From the NCBI RefSeq assembly GCF_042653545.1, contig NZ_JBHSIS010000010.1, positions 610,992-674,991 of the forward strand: a stretch of 64,000 nucleotides of DNA, read 5' to 3'. The notes below the pieces were generated by a model. That model did no database searches. It saw only the letters and a list, made by a program, of their open reading frames with translations, and was not told where the DNA came from. The translations under genes were made by a program, and so were the position numbers. Source of the DNA: Actinophytocola glycyrrhizae (GTDB lineage: Bacteria; Actinomycetota; Actinomycetes; Mycobacteriales; Pseudonocardiaceae). Shown piece by piece: positions 50,892 through 59,416 of the stretch; the stretch's first letter is position 1; every line of letters begins with the position of its first letter.

Positions 50892-50949
50892 TCCTCGCGG
50901 GGTGCGCCGCAACAGTGCGCGCACCGGTGTCGTGTGGCTCCCGGCCCGG

Positions 50950-51210
50950 GGTCGGTGCTGGCTCCTTGTGAATTTGTCCTCGCCGGACGGGCAGGTCTCG
51001 GGGGTGGCGGAGGGGTGGGTTGGCGGCGGTTGGGCGGGTCTGCCTGCGTGGTGGGCTTGCGCCACCGCCGGGGTTGCGTGGCTTGCGGGCCCGCTACGCG
51101 GAGCGCCCGGGTTCGCGTTGACGGCGTGGCAATGCCCTGAAAGGCGCGTTCAGGGCGCTGGGCGCCCTGAACGGCCCATTGACGGCACTCGTTGTGCCGT
51201 CAGGGCGGGG
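50950..51210. repeat. Intergenic repeat module
   Basis: No gene between 50892 and 51255. About 50958-51050 matches 36625-36710 (TTTGTCCTCGCCGGACGGGC, then GGGTGGCGGAGGGGTGGGT). About 51060-51120 resembles the CGGGGTTGCG...GGGCCCGC module at 1857-1910 and 36860-36910. Three palindromic units follow at about 51130-51205 (TGCCCTGAAAGGCGCGTTCAGGGC). No TGATTCCGTGA ends are seen, so it is an internal fragment of the element family. Confidence 0.7.
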
Positions 51211-51216
51211 CTGCGA

Positions 51217-51249
51217 GCAGGGGCCCGGTTTACCTTGCCGGGCCCCTGC
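51217..51249. terminator. Terminator of the M23 peptidase gene
   Basis: GCAGGGGCCCGG (51217-51228) pairs with CCGGGCCCCTGC (51238-51249), a perfect 12-bp stem with a 9-base loop, seven bases past the stop codon of the minus-strand peptidase gene. Confidence 0.8.
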
Positions 51250-51255
51250 TTTGTG

Positions 51256-52401
51256 TCAGCAGCTGCCGTTGACGGCGCCGTTCACGCCCGTCCACATGAA
51301 CGCGTCGGTCACCCACGTGCCGTCGGTCAGCCGGTTCCACAGGCTGGTGGTCCCCCACCGGCCCGCGTGCGAGGTCCCATTGGCGGAACACGACACCGTG
51401 ACCGTCGCGCCGTCGGCGACCGAACCGACGACGCCGTAGCCGGTGCCCGGCCCGGACCGCTTGTTCACCGCGGTGCCGCCGTTCGCGTCGATGACGCCCT
51501 GGTTGAAGCCGAGCGCGCCGTAGTTGTACAGCGCGCCGCCCGCGTAGACGCGGGTGCTGCCGTGCAGCGCCGACCCCTGGTAGGCGGCGCCGCCGTTCTG
51601 CGGCACCCACTTGCCGAGGTTGTGGTTGCCGATCCCGACGTAGGCGCTGTGCTGCCGCAGCGCGAAGTGCACGTGCCTGCCGGACGCGGAACCGCCGCAG
51701 GTGACGTCCGTGCCGGTGTTGCCGAGGAACGTGCCCTGGCTGACGCCCGCGCCGTCGACCCAGATGTTGTTCCACAGGTGGTAGTAGTCGGTCGAGTAGC
51801 CGCGGTCGTGGATGACCCGCAGCCAGCCGGTGCACATCGTGTACGCGGTGCCCGCCCGCGCGGCCAGCACCCGCTGGTCACCGCCCGCGAGGTCGAGTGA
51901 GCTCCACGGCGCCGGGGTGCCGGACCAGCCGTGCGGCCCCCCGTACATGTACCAGCTCTGCCCGACCGCATACGGCAACGCCATGCCCGTGCGCAGGTCG
52001 TTGCCCGCCTGGACGCCCGGCTGTCCGCCGAGCCCGGCGAGCCTGGCCCGCTCCCCGGCCTGGACCACCGGCGCGCGCCCGGTGAGCTCGGCGAACGCGG
52101 GTTCGCCCTCGAGCGCCACGCGCCAGCCCTTCCCCGTCCGTTCTGCGACGAACAGCCAGCCCTCGGGATGGCGGTCCACCTCGTGCCCGGTGGCGAGCAC
52201 CGCGGTCCCGAACGCCCAGCCCGCCGCTTTCCTGGTGGTGGTCACGACCGGCTCGGCTTCGGACGCCACCCGCGCCTTGGCGAGCATCGAGTCGGTGACC
52301 GCGGTCTCGAGGTCCGGGGGTGGCGCGGCCACGGCCGGTGTCAGACCGGTCGTGACCAACGCGCCGGCCAGTACGGCACCGGCGAGCAATCTCCACATCA
52401 T
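51256..52401 (-). CDS. Secreted LasA-like M23 metallopeptidase with SH3-like tail
   Basis: A 381-residue exported zinc peptidase. It has a signal peptide (MWRLLAGAVLAGALVTTGLTPAVA), a propeptide of about 120 residues, then the LasA-type catalytic domain. Zinc ligands are in GPHGWSGTPAPWSSLD (H-x-D spacing of LasA), and GRHVHFAL gives the HxH motif. A C-terminal bacterial SH3-like domain (VNKRSGPGTGYGVVGSVADGATVTVSC) probably binds wall or substrate. LasA-type enzymes cut glycine-rich peptides. ATG 52401 follows GGAGGA. It is divergent from the DUF3103-like gene. Confidence 0.9.
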   Translation of the reverse strand: MMWRLLAGAVLAGALVTTGLTPAVAAPPPDLETAVTDSMLAKARVASEAEPVVTTTRKAAGWAFGTAVLATGHEVDRHPEGWLFVAERTGKGWRVALEGEPAFAELTGRAPVVQAGERARLAGLGGQPGVQAGNDLRTGMALPYAVGQSWYMYGGPHGWSGTPAPWSSLDLAGGDQRVLAARAGTAYTMCTGWLRVIHDRGYSTDYYHLWNNIWVDGAGVSQGTFLGNTGTDVTCGGSASGRHVHFALRQHSAYVGIGNHNLGKWVPQNGGAAYQGSALHGSTRVYAGGALYNYGALGFNQGVIDANGGTAVNKRSGPGTGYGVVGSVADGATVTVSCSANGTSHAGRWGTTSLWNRLTDGTWVTDAFMWTGVNGAVNGSC

Positions 52402-52566
52402 GTCGAATTCCTCCGCAGGGTTGAAGGGATGCCTTCGAGTCTTGAGACGAGGACCCACGCCGTCACCCGCCAACCGTCCGATCACGAGCCCGGTCGGCGG
52501 CGGCCGATAGGCCGCATCCTCGCCGTCCAGTGGCCGCATCCGTCGCCGATGCGTTGACAGCAAATA

Positions 52567-52587
52567 TGAAAGTTCGTCTTACTTTCA
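52567..52587. promoter_or_regulatory. AT-rich dyad TGAAAGT-N7-ACTTTCA
   Basis: Perfect 7-bp arms separated by TCGTCTT, in an AT-rich spot of the divergent gap between the M23 peptidase and the DUF3103-like gene. Size and shape fit a repressor or activator site controlling one or both secreted proteins. Confidence 0.5.
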
Positions 52588-52634
52588 GATGGCCCACGCC
52601 CACCCTGCACGTGGAGCCCGAGGAGGCACGACCT

Positions 52635-53711
52635 GTGTTGTCGTCACGTCCCATCCGCCTGGCGTTCTCGTCACTCACCGCCGCCGTGGTCGCCGTCGGC
52701 GTACTGGCCGCCCCGGCGGCACAAGCGAAACCGGTGCCCGCCGACCCGGTCGGCGTGGTCACCGACCGCCTGGCCCGCCAACTGGCTGGCGAGTTCGCGG
52801 CCGACGCGAGGAACCTGTTCCCGGCCACCGCGGACCGCGCGGTGAACCTGGCCAGAGCTCCGGAGACCAGCCCGCTGGGCCGGGCCGTCCGCGCCGCGAA
52901 CCGCACCGTCCTCGCCGCGAAGGGCCTGCCGCAGAACGGCGCATCGCTGCTCACCGTCCGGCTTGCGGACCCCGGCATGGTCCCCGCGCTGCGCCGGGGC
53001 GTGGCGCCGCTGGTGGCGTCCTCCCCGAGCGACGACACCGGGGTCAGCGTGACCGCCTACGACCGGGCGGCCAACCGCGTGCTCCTGTCCCCGGACAGGG
53101 TCCCCGACCGCCCCGTCTACCTGGTGGAGGTCGACACCGGGGCGGCGGTGACCATGGGCATGGCCGTGATGCGCACGACGCTGTCGGAACGCGGCCAGGC
53201 CACGCAGCCCCGGGCGGCGGCGGGCTACTGGGCGACCCAGGTGACGTCGATCCGTCTCGATGACGACATGGAACCGTGGCACAAGGGCAAGGCGGAGATC
53301 TTCGCCATCGCGGCGGGCTTCGGCCAGGACGGCAAGGTCAAGGTCGACACCGTCGAGATGCCGTACCTGGACCACGACGGCACCACCTACTACCCCGGCC
53401 AGCTGCTGGTCCACTTCTCGTCGTACAAGTACAACCTGGCCGACCTGGTGCTCATGGAGGAGGACGGCGGCACCAACTACCGGGAGCTCGCGCTGGCACT
53501 GAGCCAGGCGCTGCTGACCATCGTCGACGGCGGCGTGTACATCCCGCTGGTCAGCGCGATCCTGAACGCGATCCCGGACTCATGGTGGGTCGACGACCCC
53601 GACTACGTGGACTCCTGGTACACCCTGTCGACCGCCACGTCCGGCACTCTCCGCGGCGCGGCCGCGAACGGCACGATCTCCGTCAGGCCGTACTGGGTGC
53701 AACCACTGTGA
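52635..53711 (+). CDS. Secreted DUF3103-like protein
   Basis: A 358-residue exported protein. The signal peptide runs to about residue 33 (LTAAVVAVGVLAAPAAQA). The mature part contains PDRPVYLVEVD, TSIRLDDDMEPWHKGKAEIFAIAAGF, VEMPYLDHDGTTYYPGQLLVHFSSYKYN and LVLMEEDGGTNY, which I associate with the DUF3103 family; its function is unknown. GTG 52635 follows AGGAGG by eight bases. A strong hairpin ends the gene. Confidence 0.75.
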   Translation: MLSSRPIRLAFSSLTAAVVAVGVLAAPAAQAKPVPADPVGVVTDRLARQLAGEFAADARNLFPATADRAVNLARAPETSPLGRAVRAANRTVLAAKGLPQNGASLLTVRLADPGMVPALRRGVAPLVASSPSDDTGVSVTAYDRAANRVLLSPDRVPDRPVYLVEVDTGAAVTMGMAVMRTTLSERGQATQPRAAAGYWATQVTSIRLDDDMEPWHKGKAEIFAIAAGFGQDGKVKVDTVEMPYLDHDGTTYYPGQLLVHFSSYKYNLADLVLMEEDGGTNYRELALALSQALLTIVDGGVYIPLVSAILNAIPDSWWVDDPDYVDSWYTLSTATSGTLRGAAANGTISVRPYWVQPL

Positions 53712-53715
53712 CGAC

Positions 53716-53750
53716 ACGGTGCCGCCCGGTGTCCCGCCGGGCGGCACCGT
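53716..53750. terminator. Bidirectional terminator
   Basis: ACGGTGCCGCCCGG (53716-53729) and CCGGGCGGCACCGT (53737-53750) form a perfect 14-bp stem with a 7-base loop, lying between the convergent DUF3103-like gene and the 76-residue minus-strand gene. Confidence 0.85.
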
Positions 53751-53980
53751 CAGTCGACGGGGCCACGCAGCAGCAACATGACCCGCAGCACGTGTTCGAC
53801 GGCGCAGGGGAAGGCGGCCCCGCGCAACTCCCCGCGAGTGGCGAGGTTGCGTGCCGCGAACTCGAGCATCCGGTCGGTCCCCAGCCGCGCGACGACAACG
53901 GCGGCGACCTCCCCGAGGTCGAGGCCCGGATGGTCGAGCCGCGCAAGCGCGAACTCGACGACAAGCTCCTCATCCGTCAT
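53750..53980 (-). CDS. Small hypothetical protein (76 residues)
   Basis: MTDEELVVEFALARLDHPGLDLGEVAAVVVARLGTD... is a helical, acidic then hydrophobic protein that I do not recognise. ATG 53980 follows GAGGGG with good spacing, and codon use is like its neighbours. It is the last gene of a minus-strand run with the 160-residue gene and the hydrolase-SDR gene. Confidence 0.6.
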   Translation of the reverse strand: MTDEELVVEFALARLDHPGLDLGEVAAVVVARLGTDRMLEFAARNLATRGELRGAAFPCAVEHVLRVMLLLRGPVD

Positions 53981-54042
53981 GGCACCCCTCCGCCCCGAGT
54001 CTAGAACCTGTGGGAAGCCGGTGCCCGGCCCCGGGAACGTGG

Positions 54043-54525
54043 TCAGGTCCGGTCGAGCAACTGCTGGGCCGCCGCGACGATCTCCTCGGCGCAGGTCTCA
54101 CGGGCAACGTCGTAGTGCTCGGTCCAGTCCTCCCACTGGCTGACCGCACCGACGATGGGACGTATCGCGTCCGCATACCCCACCTCGCTCCACATGGTCG
54201 AGATGCGTTGCCCACCTTCGACCGGGGAGAGGTCGCCGTCGACGATCAACCGGCACCACCAGCGAATGAGCACCCACCGCGCGTCCGCGGGGTGGTCCGG
54301 CAACGAGGGCGCGAGGTCGAGTTCGTGGATGACCTGTTCGAAGAGGTCGTGGGCCTCGGGCTCCTCGCCGCGGGTGAGCCCCGCCAACTGCCGGAGCGCA
54401 GGCGTGTCGACTCCCCCGATCAGCGCGTCGAGCGCTGTCCGGATCAGCTCGTCGGAACCGACCTGATGGCCACTCCGCTCGTTGATGGCCGCGATGAGCA
54501 GTCGCTTGAGGTGGTCCACCCGCAC
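54043..54525 (-). CDS. Hypothetical protein (160 residues)
   Basis: A cytosolic, helix-rich acidic protein (VRVDHLKRLLIAAINERSGHQVGSDELIRTALDALIGG...; ARWVLIRWWCRLIVDGDLSPVEGGQRI). I do not recognise it. The pattern resembles small conserved actinobacterial proteins that occur near polymorphic or accessory loci, but no role can be given. GTG 54525 is used. It starts 12 bases after the EphD-like gene and may be co-transcribed with it. Confidence 0.6.
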   Translation of the reverse strand: MRVDHLKRLLIAAINERSGHQVGSDELIRTALDALIGGVDTPALRQLAGLTRGEEPEAHDLFEQVIHELDLAPSLPDHPADARWVLIRWWCRLIVDGDLSPVEGGQRISTMWSEVGYADAIRPIVGAVSQWEDWTEHYDVARETCAEEIVAAAQQLLDRT

Positions 54526-54537
54526 ACGATGGCACGC

Positions 54538-56196
54538 TCACATCCGGCGCCCGATACCACGCAGGATGGCCCGGGTGGCGGCCGGTGAGATCCGGTTGGC
54601 GACCGCGCCGACCTTGGCCTCGGCGGTCACGGGCACCACGGTCCGCCCGTCCCGGACCGCGGCGACCACGGCGGCGGCCACCTTCTCCGGCCCGAACCCG
54701 CGCCGCCGGTACAGCTCGGTGGCCCGCGCCCGCAGCTCGTTCTCCTCGTCGGCACCGGTCCCGGCGAAGCGCGCGGCCGAGGTGATGTTGGTGTGCACGA
54801 ACCCGGGGCAGATCGTGCTGACCGCGATCCCGTCGGAGGCCAGCTCCCCGGCGAGGCACTGCCCCAGCATCAGGACGGCGGCCTTGGTGGTCCCGTAGGC
54901 GGGCAGCGACGGCAGCGGCAGGTATCCGGCGGCCGAGGCGGTGATGACCACGTTGCCGCCCTCCCCGCGCTCGACGAGTGGCGGCAGGAACGCACGCAGG
55001 GTGTGGATGACGCCCCAGACGTTGACGTCCAGGACCCGCTGCCAGTCCTCGACGCCGGTGTCGAGGAACGACCCGGCGACCGCGACCCCCGCGTTGGCCA
55101 TCACCAGGTCGGGCACACCGTGCTCGGCAAGAACGTGCTCGGCGAGCCGCTGTGTCGAGGCCCCGTCGGCAACGTCGAGCTGGAAGGCGGCGCCCTCGAC
55201 GTCGGCGGCGGTCCGGGTGGCGGCGTCGAAGTCGATGTCGACGCACAACACCTCGGCCCCCTCGGCGGCGAGCGCGACGGCGGTGGCCCGCCCGATCCCA
55301 CTGCCGGCCCCGGTGACGAGGGCGAGCCGCCCACCCAACGCGGCCCGGCGCTCCCCGACAACGGCCCTGGCAAGCTCCCGGGACGCGGTGTTCCCGCCGA
55401 GGTGGTCGACGAACTCGACCACCATCCGAGCGGCGAGCCGCGGGTTGTCCCGAACCACCCAGTGCCCGGCGGCGACGGGCCGCCGCCAGAGCCGCGCACA
55501 CCACGGGTCGGCGGCTTCGAGGATCGACGGCGTGACGAACGGATCCCGGGTGAGCGCGAGCTGCTGGACAGGAACGTCGGTCCGCCGGGCGCCGGGCCGA
55601 GAAAGCCGCCCGACCATGTTGGCCCGGTACAGCTCGACCCCGTTGCTGGCGTCCCGGTAGGTGGCGTGGAACTTCCGCCGCAGACCGGGAACCCGCCACA
55701 CCAGCTCGGGCAGCACAGGAACCTGAAAGGCCCCGATGTACCAGGAGTGGACGAGCTGCCGAAGCACCCGCCGCTTGTCAGCGGTCCGCATCCAGGCCCC
55801 CAGGTGATCGAGGTCGGGCCCGGAGATGGAGGTGTAGGAGGCGAAAAGCCCACGCAGGTCGGGGTCACTGACCGCGCCCCAGGCCTGGATGGACCCCCAG
55901 TCGTGCGCGACAAGGTGCACCGGCCGGTCAGCGACACTACGGACAACGGCGGCAAGGTCCTCGACAAGCCGCTCGATCAGATACCCGTCACGCGAGCCGG
56001 GCGCCCCGGACTCCCCGGTCCCCCGCACGTCATACCGCACGACCCGGAACCGCCCGGCCAGCTCGGCGACCACCCCGTCCCAGACCGAGGCGTTGTCCGG
56101 ATACCCGTGCACCAGCACGACGGGCACCCCGTCAACAGGCCCGTCCTCATAAACAGCAAGCCGAACCCCACCCGACTCCACCCACCGTCGACCCAT
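54538..56196 (-). CDS. EphD-like alpha/beta hydrolase-SDR fusion
   Basis: A 552-residue two-domain protein. Residues 1-285 form an epoxide-hydrolase-type alpha/beta hydrolase: VLVHGYPDNASVW (oxyanion), HLVAHDWGSIQAWG (Asp nucleophile) and AAGHWVVRDNP (catalytic His). Residues about 300-552 are a short-chain dehydrogenase: LVTGAGSGIGRATAVAL and the YGTTKAAV YxxxK site. Mycobacterial EphD has this architecture and acts on epoxymycolates; the substrate here is unknown. ATG 56196 starts just before the hydrolase fold. Confidence 0.88.
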   Translation of the reverse strand: MGRRWVESGGVRLAVYEDGPVDGVPVVLVHGYPDNASVWDGVVAELAGRFRVVRYDVRGTGESGAPGSRDGYLIERLVEDLAAVVRSVADRPVHLVAHDWGSIQAWGAVSDPDLRGLFASYTSISGPDLDHLGAWMRTADKRRVLRQLVHSWYIGAFQVPVLPELVWRVPGLRRKFHATYRDASNGVELYRANMVGRLSRPGARRTDVPVQQLALTRDPFVTPSILEAADPWCARLWRRPVAAGHWVVRDNPRLAARMVVEFVDHLGGNTASRELARAVVGERRAALGGRLALVTGAGSGIGRATAVALAAEGAEVLCVDIDFDAATRTAADVEGAAFQLDVADGASTQRLAEHVLAEHGVPDLVMANAGVAVAGSFLDTGVEDWQRVLDVNVWGVIHTLRAFLPPLVERGEGGNVVITASAAGYLPLPSLPAYGTTKAAVLMLGQCLAGELASDGIAVSTICPGFVHTNITSAARFAGTGADEENELRARATELYRRRGFGPEKVAAAVVAAVRDGRTVVPVTAEAKVGAVANRISPAATRAILRGIGRRM

Positions 56197-56259
56197 GAAG
56201 CCACGGTAGCCGCAACCCCCGAAACCGCATGCGCTAAGCTTCCCGAAGTCGCAAGACGA

Positions 56260-56332
56260 GCCCACGTAGCTCAGGGGATAGAGCACTGCCCTCCGGAGGC
56301 AGGTGTCGCAGGTTCAAATCCTGCCGTGGGCG
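56260..56332 (+). tRNA. tRNA-Arg (anticodon CCG)
   Basis: A complete 73-nt cloverleaf. The acceptor GCCCACG pairs with CGTGGGC, the D-stem is GCTC/GAGC, the anticodon stem is CTGCC/GGCAG with loop CTCCGGA (anticodon CCG, reading CGG), and the T-arm is GCAGG-TTCAAAT-CCTGC. CCA is not encoded. It lies next to DNA with integrated-element character, and its 3' half is a likely attachment site. Confidence 0.97.
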
Positions 56333-56397
56333 CCCCTCTCCCATCTGGCATTTCGGTCTCTGACCAGGCCAAACTCTCTCACCAAATGATCATGGCC

Positions 56398-56437
56398 TGT
56401 CCGGCCGTGTCCGGCTATCCACGGACATTCACGGACA
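56398..56437. promoter_or_regulatory. Four phased TGTCCG motifs beside the attachment site
   Basis: TGTCCG occurs at 56398-56403 and 56408-56413, and its complement CGGACA at 56422-56427 and 56432-56437. Each pair is spaced exactly 10 bases, one helical turn, and the two pairs face each other. Such sites next to a tRNA attachment site are candidates for integrase arm-type or excisionase binding. Confidence 0.55.
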
Positions 56438-57430
56438 GCTGTGCCCTATTTCTGCCCTGAGGGCTCTGCCACGGCCGCCCGTCCGGCTCCGCGCTGCACT
56501 CCCTCGCCGCTCCCGCCCGTGGGCACAGCGGAGGGCGGACGTGACCCTGCTGAGAGGCCGCCTCGACTTCCGCTGACCCCCGATGACGCGATCTGGCCTG
56601 GTCCCGTCGTCGGGGGTCTCGTCTGTCCGGGGAGGGTGGGTGATGCCGGTTGGCGCCCATGCCTCGGTGATCTCGTGGCGCGGCCAGAGGACGAGTTGGT
56701 GGGTGCTGACGTGGCGGCGCATGGCTGGTGCTCCCGGAGGTGGTGGCCTGGTGCGGTCCGTTCCTTCGCACGGGCCGTCGGGTAGCGCCGGGTCGTCGAT
56801 GTCAAGGGTGGGCGCAGCCCATCGCGCAGCGACGCGACGGAGGAGCGCCCTTGATGGCGGCAGGCCGGTGTTAAAGGATCACCGGCTGTTCGAGGGGACG
56901 GCCGCGGTGAGTCGCTGGTGCCATGGCTCGGGGCTGTTGGGTGGCGTCGCTTTGTGGGTGGCGGGCGGCGGCCGTGAGCGGAGCGGCAGGCCGTCCGCCC
57001 GCGCGGCGCGTTTGCGCGCCGCCTTGATCCCCTAGAGCCGAATTCAGCAGCATGCGAACAACCGGCTTACTTTATCCACCTTGATGTGTCGCGAGTACTT
57101 GATACTTTCAACTGGAGGGCGGACCGCCCGTAGCTAGCGAGACGGCCCGACGGCAGCGGTGTGGGACAGTTGCGCATGGCTCGGCTCACACAAAGCGTGT
57201 ACTCTTGCATGCGTGCTGGTTTCCAGCGCCAGACTTGAGTGCTGATGAGCGCCATGAGCGCCCCTGGTTGGCGAGCTGATACGCCCACCAACCAGGCAGC
57301 GCTCAACCCGGAGTTTGGTGCGCAGTTTCGAGAGAACCAAGGCTTAATCGCCAGCGCAGATGGCCTACGGCACGCGACACACAAGCCGTAGCAACTTTCC
57401 GGGGTTGCTGCGTGCAGGGCTGGTGGCGTC
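56438..57430. other. About 1 kb without a convincing gene
   Basis: Open frames on both strands here are Arg/Pro/Ser-rich with no recognisable domain, and I do not call them. Seen instead are a degenerate family-B hairpin at 56800-56854 (GTCAAGGGTGGGCG...CGCCCTTGA) and a short GGCGCGTTTGCGCGCC hairpin near 57005. After 57020 composition shifts to lower GC with no clear start or ribosome site. It may be decayed element DNA. Confidence 0.5.
56800..56854. repeat. Degenerate family-B hairpin (third copy)
   Basis: TGTCAAGGGTGGGCGCAGCC...GAGCGCCCTTGA repeats the core of the hairpins at 16284-16345 and 33352-33413, with the same inner order (GCAGCCCATCGCGCAGCGACGC versus GAAGCCATCGCGAAGCGACGC). The outer ACGTG arms are lost. 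It lies inside the presumed integrated element. Confidence 0.6.
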
Positions 57431-57703
57431 GTGTGGAGCCAACTCTTGGCGAATGCGCCGTTTGTGGCTGTGGCTGTGGTCCTAATCAATAGGATCTACG
57501 CCTATGTAGTTGTGCGGCGAACACTCAAAGATGCGCCGGACGCTTCGTTGCAGGTCGGCAACACCACATTGACGCGCCGACAAGTCACAGCTGCTGCGGA
57601 CCCGGGGAAGAGACGCGACGTGTCAGGCCGCCATTGCGAAACGCGGGCCGGTGAGGCGCGATGCACTGGGTGTGACCAGAAGATCAAGAAGAGACGTTGT
57701 TGA
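57431..57703 (+). CDS. Small putative membrane protein on the element
   Basis: A 90-residue frame starting at GTG 57431 with a membrane helix (LLANAPFVAVAVVLINRIYAYVVV) and a polar tail (VRRTLKDAPDASLQVGNTTLTRRQVTAAADPGKRRD...). The first 60 residues look like protein; the end (SGRHCETRAGEARCTGCDQKIKKRRC) does not and could follow a frameshift. I do not recognise it. Confidence 0.4.
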   Translation: MWSQLLANAPFVAVAVVLINRIYAYVVVRRTLKDAPDASLQVGNTTLTRRQVTAAADPGKRRDVSGRHCETRAGEARCTGCDQKIKKRRC

Positions 57704-57841
57704 CTATCCACAACGTGCGGCGCTGGTCGGGGCGCAGCGCGGCGCGCTTGCGGGCATCTGCGTCGTTGCAGTCGGTGTCGTCGTAGCTGGCGTCCTGATG
57801 CCGTCGAATGGTGGGGGGCGCTCGCCGCCTGGTCCGGGACC

Positions 57842-58462
57842 GTGGGGGCCCTGTTCGCGGTGGCCGTGGCGGTTTTCACGACGCGCCTGCAGGCTGATGA
57901 GGCCGCCAGACGCTCTAGCGCCGAGCAAGCCGAGCGAGAGGTCCAGATAGCCAAGGCTGCTCAGCAGGCGCGCGAGGACCAGGCAGAGCGTGAGATCCAG
58001 CAGGCCAGGTTGGTGACGGTCGAGTTCACCCCTAGCGAGTGGGACGATCCAGAATTCAGTAGCCACTATGACCTCACTGTGAGAATCACCAACCACAGCG
58101 CAGCCCTCATTCTTGACCCGCGCTTAGAAGAGTTTGTCCATCCTGAGAAGGGTGGCGAGGTCGCCGACGTTCCTGCGTACACGGAGTACCAGGGCGCGCC
58201 CAGCGTGCTGCGGACTGACGGCACAGACATGCTGCTTGTCACGACTACTTACCGACCAGCCCTCGCGTCAAACGCTGTGGGGCCTTCGCAGCGAGTGGAA
58301 GCGGTCATCGGGTTCACCGACGCCGCTGGCTTGCGCTGGCGACGGGTCGGATCCTCGCTTCCTGTGCGCGTACCAGTCAACGTGCAGTCAGAGGGAGTTG
58401 ACATGTCAGTGGCCCACACGTTCCGTCCTAACGGGCCGGACTGGTATCGCTACGAGGTATAG
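57842..58462 (+). CDS. Membrane-anchored hypothetical protein, N-terminus uncertain
   Basis: A 206-residue frame. It has a hydrophobic start (GALFAVAVAVFTTRL), a coiled coil rich in Glu, Gln and Ala (DEAARRSSAEQAEREVQIAKAAQQAREDQAEREIQQARLV) and a beta-rich domain of about 140 residues. Upstream in frame the DNA still reads EWWGALAAWSGTV, a natural membrane segment, without a start codon. A hydrophobic stretch in another frame (ALAGICVVAVGVVVAGVL, about 57750-57800) lies just before that. A frameshift may have split one gene. Function is unknown. Confidence 0.55.
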   Translation: MGALFAVAVAVFTTRLQADEAARRSSAEQAEREVQIAKAAQQAREDQAEREIQQARLVTVEFTPSEWDDPEFSSHYDLTVRITNHSAALILDPRLEEFVHPEKGGEVADVPAYTEYQGAPSVLRTDGTDMLLVTTTYRPALASNAVGPSQRVEAVIGFTDAAGLRWRRVGSSLPVRVPVNVQSEGVDMSVAHTFRPNGPDWYRYEV

Positions 58463-58672
58463 ACCGCTGCAAGGTCATCACGAGAGATGACCCACGCGGC
58501 CAAGCATGGGGTGCAACCAGACCGTATGGCATGTTTGCAGCCGCCTGATTGCAGGAAGTGACGGCATGAGCGCTGCCCGCGTTCACAAGATGACCTCACC
58601 GCCACAATTGAGTTATTCTGCGTCTGTTGAGCGCAGCGCTGCATGCGTCAAGCGAAACGATTGGGAGTTGCT

Positions 58673-59416
58673 GTGGCACGTCTCGAACCTGGCTTCAAGG
58701 TGAAGCAGATACTTGGCCCTCTCGACGGAGTGAGCAGGACGGGACCGCTGCTATGGACGGTTCAAGCCCTCTTAAAGGAGGAGGTCGGACCAGAAACATA
58801 TGACCTAGCAAACGAGTATATTTGCGCTAGACTGGCTGCGATCATCGGCCTGCCTAGCCCTCCCGGCGACTTCGCGACGCGCTATGACTCGACCGAAAAA
58901 TACTGGGTAACCCCCTTGGTCATGCGAGAATCTCCGCCCCCGGCGGACACGGAGAAGATCTGCGCCGAAGAACCCAAATTCACCGCAGGCACTCTTGTAT
59001 TTGACACTTGGATCCTAAATGACGACCGACATGAAGACAATATCATTTACAGCTCAACGGTAGGACTATGGCTCATAGACCATGCGTCTGCCTTGTGCCC
59101 TAAAGGTGAGAACCCTAAAGAGATTATTGAGCAGTGCGTGCAGCAAACTCTTAGCAATCATATATTTAGCCACCATGTCAATCGGGACGACGTAAGCCAC
59201 TGGTGTGGACGCGTCAGGGGTGTTCAACCGCAGGCGATACGAGCAGCGATCTGGCCGACGGTGAAATACGAAATTATCAGCAAGGAGCACGCTGGTGCAT
59301 TACAGACGTTCCTCTGCGAGCGTGCGCAAGTAATCACGCGGCTCGTATCAGCGTTAATGCGCTTCAAAGAAGACGCGAAGACCGCGGGTGAGACGTCGGA
59401 GGAGAACATCTCATGA
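58673..59416 (+). CDS. HipA-like kinase-domain protein
   Basis: A 247-residue protein resembling the compact HipA-like kinase family. The catalytic loop is DTWILNDDRHEDNIIYS (DRHxxN) and the metal-binding segment LWLIDHASALCP. DLANEYICARLAAIIGLPSPPG matches the N-lobe helix before the hinge. The lysine usually found two strands earlier (VVK type) seems replaced by Gln in LLWTVQALLK, so ATP binding may be altered. GTG 58673, with GGGAG six bases before, is preferred over ATG 58643. Base composition is lower in GC than the chromosome. It overlaps the next gene (ATGA). Confidence 0.75.
   Translation: MARLEPGFKVKQILGPLDGVSRTGPLLWTVQALLKEEVGPETYDLANEYICARLAAIIGLPSPPGDFATRYDSTEKYWVTPLVMRESPPPADTEKICAEEPKFTAGTLVFDTWILNDDRHEDNIIYSSTVGLWLIDHASALCPKGENPKEIIEQCVQQTLSNHIFSHHVNRDDVSHWCGRVRGVQPQAIRAAIWPTVKYEIISKEHAGALQTFLCERAQVITRLVSALMRFKEDAKTAGETSEENIS

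Noticed and set aside
56415..57035. Several frames of 90-150 residues on both strands after the tRNA
   Set aside because: No domains, no matching ribosome sites, Arg/Pro/Ser bias on one strand and Gly/Trp bias on the other; treated as non-coding or decayed.
57067..57489. A 140-residue minus-strand frame on the element
   Set aside because: Composition is unlike a folded protein, with no start signal; it runs across the upstream region of the plus-strand gene at 57431.
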